Shown here: positions 4,489-5,283 of the stretch, one piece after another
Position numbering within the stretch: position 1 is the stretch's first letter
Layout of the letters: each line of letters starts with the position of its first letter
Assembly: GCA_023257915.1 (NCBI GenBank)
Contig: JALRBB010000028.1
Span: forward strand, 1-5,283
Length of the DNA stretch: 5,283 nt
Direction: 5' to 3'
Origin: Quisquiliibacterium sp.
GTDB taxonomy: Bacteria > Pseudomonadota > Gammaproteobacteria > Burkholderiales > Burkholderiaceae_E
Program-made: the position numbers and the translations under genes
Notes under the pieces: generated by a model
What the model saw: only the letters and a program-made list of their open reading frames with translations
What the model was told of the DNA's origin: nothing
The model's database searches: none

Positions 4489-5283
4489 TCAAAAGACGCG
4501 GTCGCGCAGCAGCCCGACCAGGTATTGTCCGTAACCACTCTTGATTAGTGGTTGGGCGAGCGCTTCGAGCTGGGCGCCGTCAATGTAGCCCAGGCGATAG
4601 GCAATTTCTTCCGGGCAGGCGATCTTCAGACCCTGGCGTTTTTCCAGCGTCTGCACGAACAACGAGGCTTCAATCAGAGACTCGTGCGTGCCGGTATCCA
4701 ACCAGGCATGTCCCCGCCCCATGACGCGAACGTCCAATTGGCCGCGTTCGAGGTAGATGCGATTCAGGTCGGTGATTTCGAGTTCGCAGCGCGGTGAAGG
4801 TTTTAGTCCGCGGGCAATCTCGACGACCTGGTGGTCGTAGAAATACAGGCCCGTGACCGCATAGCGCGATTTCGGCTTGGCAGGTTTTTCCTCGAGACTG
4901 ATCGCCTTGCCGTCAGCATCAAAGTCGACGACTCCATAGCGCTCCGGATCATGCACTGGGTAGGCGAACACCGTGGCACCATCGGTGCGCCGCGCAGCCG
5001 CGACGAGGTCGCTGGCGAGATCATGGCCATAGAAAATGTTGTCGCCAAGTATCAGTGCGCATGGGCAATTCGCGATGAACTGTTCGCCGATCAGGAAGGC
5101 CTGCGCCAGACCGTCTGGCGAGGGCTGCACCGCGTACTGCAGGCGCAGACCCCAGCGAGATCCGTCACCCAGCAGCTGCTCGAAGCGAGGGGTGTCCTGC
5201 GGGGTCGAGATGATCAGGATGTCCCGGATGCCGGCCAGCATCAGCGTGGTCAGCGGGTAGTAGATCATCGGCTTGTCGTGGAT
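4489..5283 (-). CDS. rmlA: Glucose-1-phosphate thymidylyltransferase RmlA (RfbA), missing its N-terminus at the window edge
   Basis: First enzyme of dTDP-L-rhamnose synthesis: it joins glucose-1-phosphate and dTTP to give dTDP-glucose and pyrophosphate. The window holds 264 residues, starting at [11 protein letters not shown]; about 25-30 N-terminal residues, including the nucleotide-binding GGSGTRL loop, lie past the edge. Visible family motifs are [30 protein letters not shown] (metal-binding Asp about residue 81), [14 protein letters not shown] (about 129-134), [32 protein letters not shown] (Asp about 196), and CPEEIA. The Met at 5268 is internal and not a real start. One oddity is Cys (codon 4788-4786, TGC) where most RmlA proteins have Gly in RGELEIT. 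It is the first of three closely packed genes on this strand; rmlB is expected further upstream, outside the window. Confidence 0.95.
   Translation of the reverse strand: MHDKPMIYYPLTTLMLAGIRDILIISTPQDTPRFEQLLGDGSRWGLRLQYAVQPSPDGLAQAFLIGEQFIANCPCALILGDNIFYGHDLASDLVAAARRTDGATVFAYPVHDPERYGVVDFDADGKAISLEEKPAKPKSRYAVTGLYFYDHQVVEIARGLKPSPRCELEITDLNRIYLERGQLDVRVMGRGHAWLDTGTHESLIEASLFVQTLEKRQGLKIACPEEIAYRLGYIDGAQLEALAQPLIKSGYGQYLVGLLRDRVF

Noticed and set aside
1..5283. Mobile element, CRISPR array, defence system, tRNA or rRNA.
   Set aside because: No transposase or integrase motifs, direct-repeat arrays, or structured RNA gene sequences were recognised on either strand; apart from the first 75 or so bases, the genes are all familiar metabolic or housekeeping functions.

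Overview
The window reads as GC-rich proteobacterial chromosome. A betaproteobacterium or related gammaproteobacterium fits best, judging from the ClpA tail, the flavocytochrome c genes and the dTDP-rhamnose genes; this is inferred from remembered family resemblance, not from a search. Almost every base is in a gene, and no phage, insertion sequence, CRISPR array, tRNA or rRNA was recognised.

Layout. (1) Positions 2-676, plus strand: the end of clpA (second AAA+ domain from Walker B to the C-terminus). Its first 20 or so codons are not ClpA. They carry a SAICAR synthetase (PurC) signature, joined in frame to ClpA at the short motif LIDEI that both families share. This PurC::ClpA junction is the most surprising thing in the window. 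It is either a chimeric join in the assembly or a real in-frame rearrangement. (2) Positions 677-901: a 225-bp intergenic stretch with two perfect inverted repeats (13-bp and 10-bp arms) whose loops share the hexamer CGGCGC. (3) Positions 902-3003, plus strand: a compact three-gene group. It encodes a single-heme cytochrome c (FccA-like), the covalent-FAD subunit of flavocytochrome c sulfide dehydrogenase (FccB-like), and a DsbB-type quinone-linked disulfide oxidase whose TTG start overlaps the fccB stop. (4) Positions 3027-5283, minus strand: rmlA (5' end beyond the window), rmlC and rmlD, making three of the four dTDP-L-rhamnose steps. They converge on dsbB across a 23-bp gap.

How the genes work together. 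FccA and FccB should form a periplasmic sulfide:cytochrome c oxidoreductase. Sulfide attacks a redox-active disulfide in FccB, electrons pass through the covalently bound FAD to the FccA heme, and then to the respiratory or photosynthetic chain. DsbB regenerates the periplasmic dithiol oxidant DsbA and passes electrons to quinone; its coupling to fccB suggests, without proving, a link to disulfide formation in FccB or its partners. FccB appears to carry a Tat signal ending in a lipobox, so it may be membrane-anchored. RmlA, RmlC and RmlD supply dTDP-L-rhamnose for O-antigen, exopolysaccharide or glycolipid; rmlB would be expected upstream of rmlA, outside the window.

Most functions are well supported by family motifs. 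The uncertain points are the origin of the PurC::ClpA junction, the role of the two inverted repeats, and whether the FccB lipobox is used.
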